A stretch of DNA of 7,263 bases from Eudoraea sp. (GTDB lineage: Bacteria > Bacteroidota > Bacteroidia > Flavobacteriales > Flavobacteriaceae), in the NCBI GenBank assembly GCA_024642325.1, contig JAHEBI010000120.1:1-7263 (forward strand), written 5' to 3'. Under the pieces are notes generated by a model, which was not told where the DNA came from, searched no databases, and saw only the letters and a list, made by a program, of their open reading frames with translations. The position numbers were made by a program, and so were the translations under genes. Below are positions 6,495 to 7,263 of the stretch, one piece after another. How positions within the stretch are numbered: position 1 is the first letter of the stretch; every line of letters starts with the position of its first letter.

Positions 6495-7263
6495 TTATAT
6501 TTCATCTGTCACACAACCCTGAGAAGCTGAGGATACTGTTTTTGCATATTTATATAGACTCCCCCGGGTCACTTTAAGTGCCGGCTGTTTCCATTTTGCA
6601 CGTCTTTCATTAATCTCTTTCTCGGTAAGAGCTACGAAAATGCTATTTTTCTCAGCATCAATTGTTATAATATCACCATCCTCTAGCAAAGCAATGGTAC
6701 CACCATCCTGAGCCTCCGGGGAGATATGTCCCACAACAAAACCATGGGTTCCTCCGGAAAAACGACCATCGGTTATTAATGCGACTTCCTTTCCAAGTCC
6801 TGCACCCATAATTGCAGCAGTGGGTTTTAACATTTCCGGCATACCCGGCCCGCCTTTAGGCCCTTCATATCTGATTACCACCACATCTCCTTTTTTCACC
6901 AATCCCTTTCCTATTCCTTCATTTGCCTTGAACTCATCATCAAAAACTTTCGCAGGACCGGTAAAATGAAGTCCTTCCTTACCTGTGATTTTCGCAACCG
7001 CTCCTTCTTTTGCCAAATTGCCATAAAGAATGCGCAAGTGTCCGGTTGCTTTAATTGGGTTTTCCAAAGATTTAACAACTTTCTGACCAGGCTTCAAACC
7101 TGGTAAATCTGCTAAGTTTTCCGCAATAGTCCGACCAGTCACTGTTAAACAATCACCATGCAGCATACCATTTTCAAGCATAAATTTCATTACTGCCGGA
7201 GTACCTCCCACACGGTGTATGTCTTCCATCAAATATTTTCCACTGGGCTTTAAGTCGGCAAGA
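6495..7263 (-). CDS. ilvD: dihydroxy-acid dehydratase IlvD, C-terminal part only
   Basis: IlvD removes water from 2,3-dihydroxy-isovalerate and 2,3-dihydroxy-3-methylvalerate to give the keto acids before valine and isoleucine. It is an iron-sulfur, magnesium-dependent cytosolic enzyme. The visible 255 residues run from base 7262 to the TAA at 6497-6495, with roughly 300 N-terminal residues outside the window. The cluster-binding cysteines are among the missing residues, so cluster type cannot be judged. Seen in order are LKPSGKYLMEDIHRVGGTP, HGDCLTVTGRT, YEGPKGGPGMPEML (residues 132-145), DGRFSGGTHGFVVGHISPEA and the C-terminal SSASQGCVTD. The Ser in FSGG is the proposed catalytic base in this family. 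The motif set favours IlvD over the related phosphogluconate dehydratase Edd. The frame continues upstream past the window edge, so the true start is not visible. It is the first visible gene of the minus-strand train. Confidence 0.97.
   Translation of the reverse strand, partial: LADLKPSGKYLMEDIHRVGGTPAVMKFMLENGMLHGDCLTVTGRTIAENLADLPGLKPGQKVVKSLENPIKATGHLRILYGNLAKEGAVAKITGKEGLHFTGPAKVFDDEFKANEGIGKGLVKKGDVVVIRYEGPKGGPGMPEMLKPTAAIMGAGLGKEVALITDGRFSGGTHGFVVGHISPEAQDGGTIALLEDGDIITIDAEKNSIFVALTEKEINERRAKWKQPALKVTRGSLYKYAKTVSSASQGCVTDEI

Larger units (their letters stand above)
1002..7263 (-). other. probable ilvD-ilvB-ilvN-ilvC-gapN transcription unit (5' end outside window)
   Basis: Five genes run on one strand with gaps of 63, 6, 33 and 54 bases. 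I see no convincing terminator in any gap. I also see no promoter matching the Bacteroidota pattern (TTTG near -33, TANNTTTG near -7). The first four genes are consecutive steps of one pathway, so cotranscription is likely. Membership of gapN is less certain than that of the ilv genes, because its gap is 54 bases and its function lies in a different pathway. Confidence 0.65.

Noticed and set aside
1..7263. A novel defence, mobile or secretion system.
   Set aside because: All coding space is taken by six known metabolic genes, and no repeats, transposase, integrase, toxin, tRNA or CRISPR-like array is visible. The unusual points are within known families.

Overview
The window is an accessory-free stretch of branched-chain amino acid metabolism from what looks like a Bacteroidota bacterium. 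The lineage call rests on several points: the protein style of IlvB, IlvN, IlvD and LeuB; an AT-leaning composition; A-rich stretches instead of clear Shine-Dalgarno sites before the starts; and the compact ilvD-ilvB-ilvN-ilvC order. I cannot name a genus. All six genes are recognisable and intact apart from the two cut by the window edges.

Layout. At the left edge, on the + strand, is the 3' part of leuB (1-934; about 38-45 N-terminal residues lie outside). A 67-base convergent gap follows. The rest is a minus-strand gene train. Read in the direction of transcription it is: the 3' part of ilvD (7263-6495), ilvB (6431-4692), ilvN (4685-4158), ilvC (4124-2649) and a GapN-type aldehyde dehydrogenase (2594-1002). 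The gaps are 63, 6, 33 and 54 bases, so a single transcription unit is likely. Its promoter and any leader control must lie upstream of ilvD, outside the window. No stretch over 300 bases lacks a gene.

How the genes work together. IlvB and IlvN form acetohydroxyacid synthase. IlvC reduces and isomerises its product with NADPH. IlvD dehydrates the resulting diol to the 2-keto acids of valine and isoleucine. LeuB carries out the oxidative decarboxylation step of the leucine branch. The outlier is the last gene of the train, a GapN-like enzyme that in characterised relatives oxidises glyceraldehyde 3-phosphate to 3-phosphoglycerate and yields NADPH. A plausible but unproven link is that it supplies NADPH for IlvC.

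Most worth a second look: the GapN-like protein keeps its catalytic Cys, Asn and substrate-phosphate residues, but the usual catalytic Glu position is Gly, with a Glu two residues downstream. LeuB carries Gln at the position where the NAD-contacting Asp normally sits. No mobile element, CRISPR array, RNA gene or clearly new system is visible.
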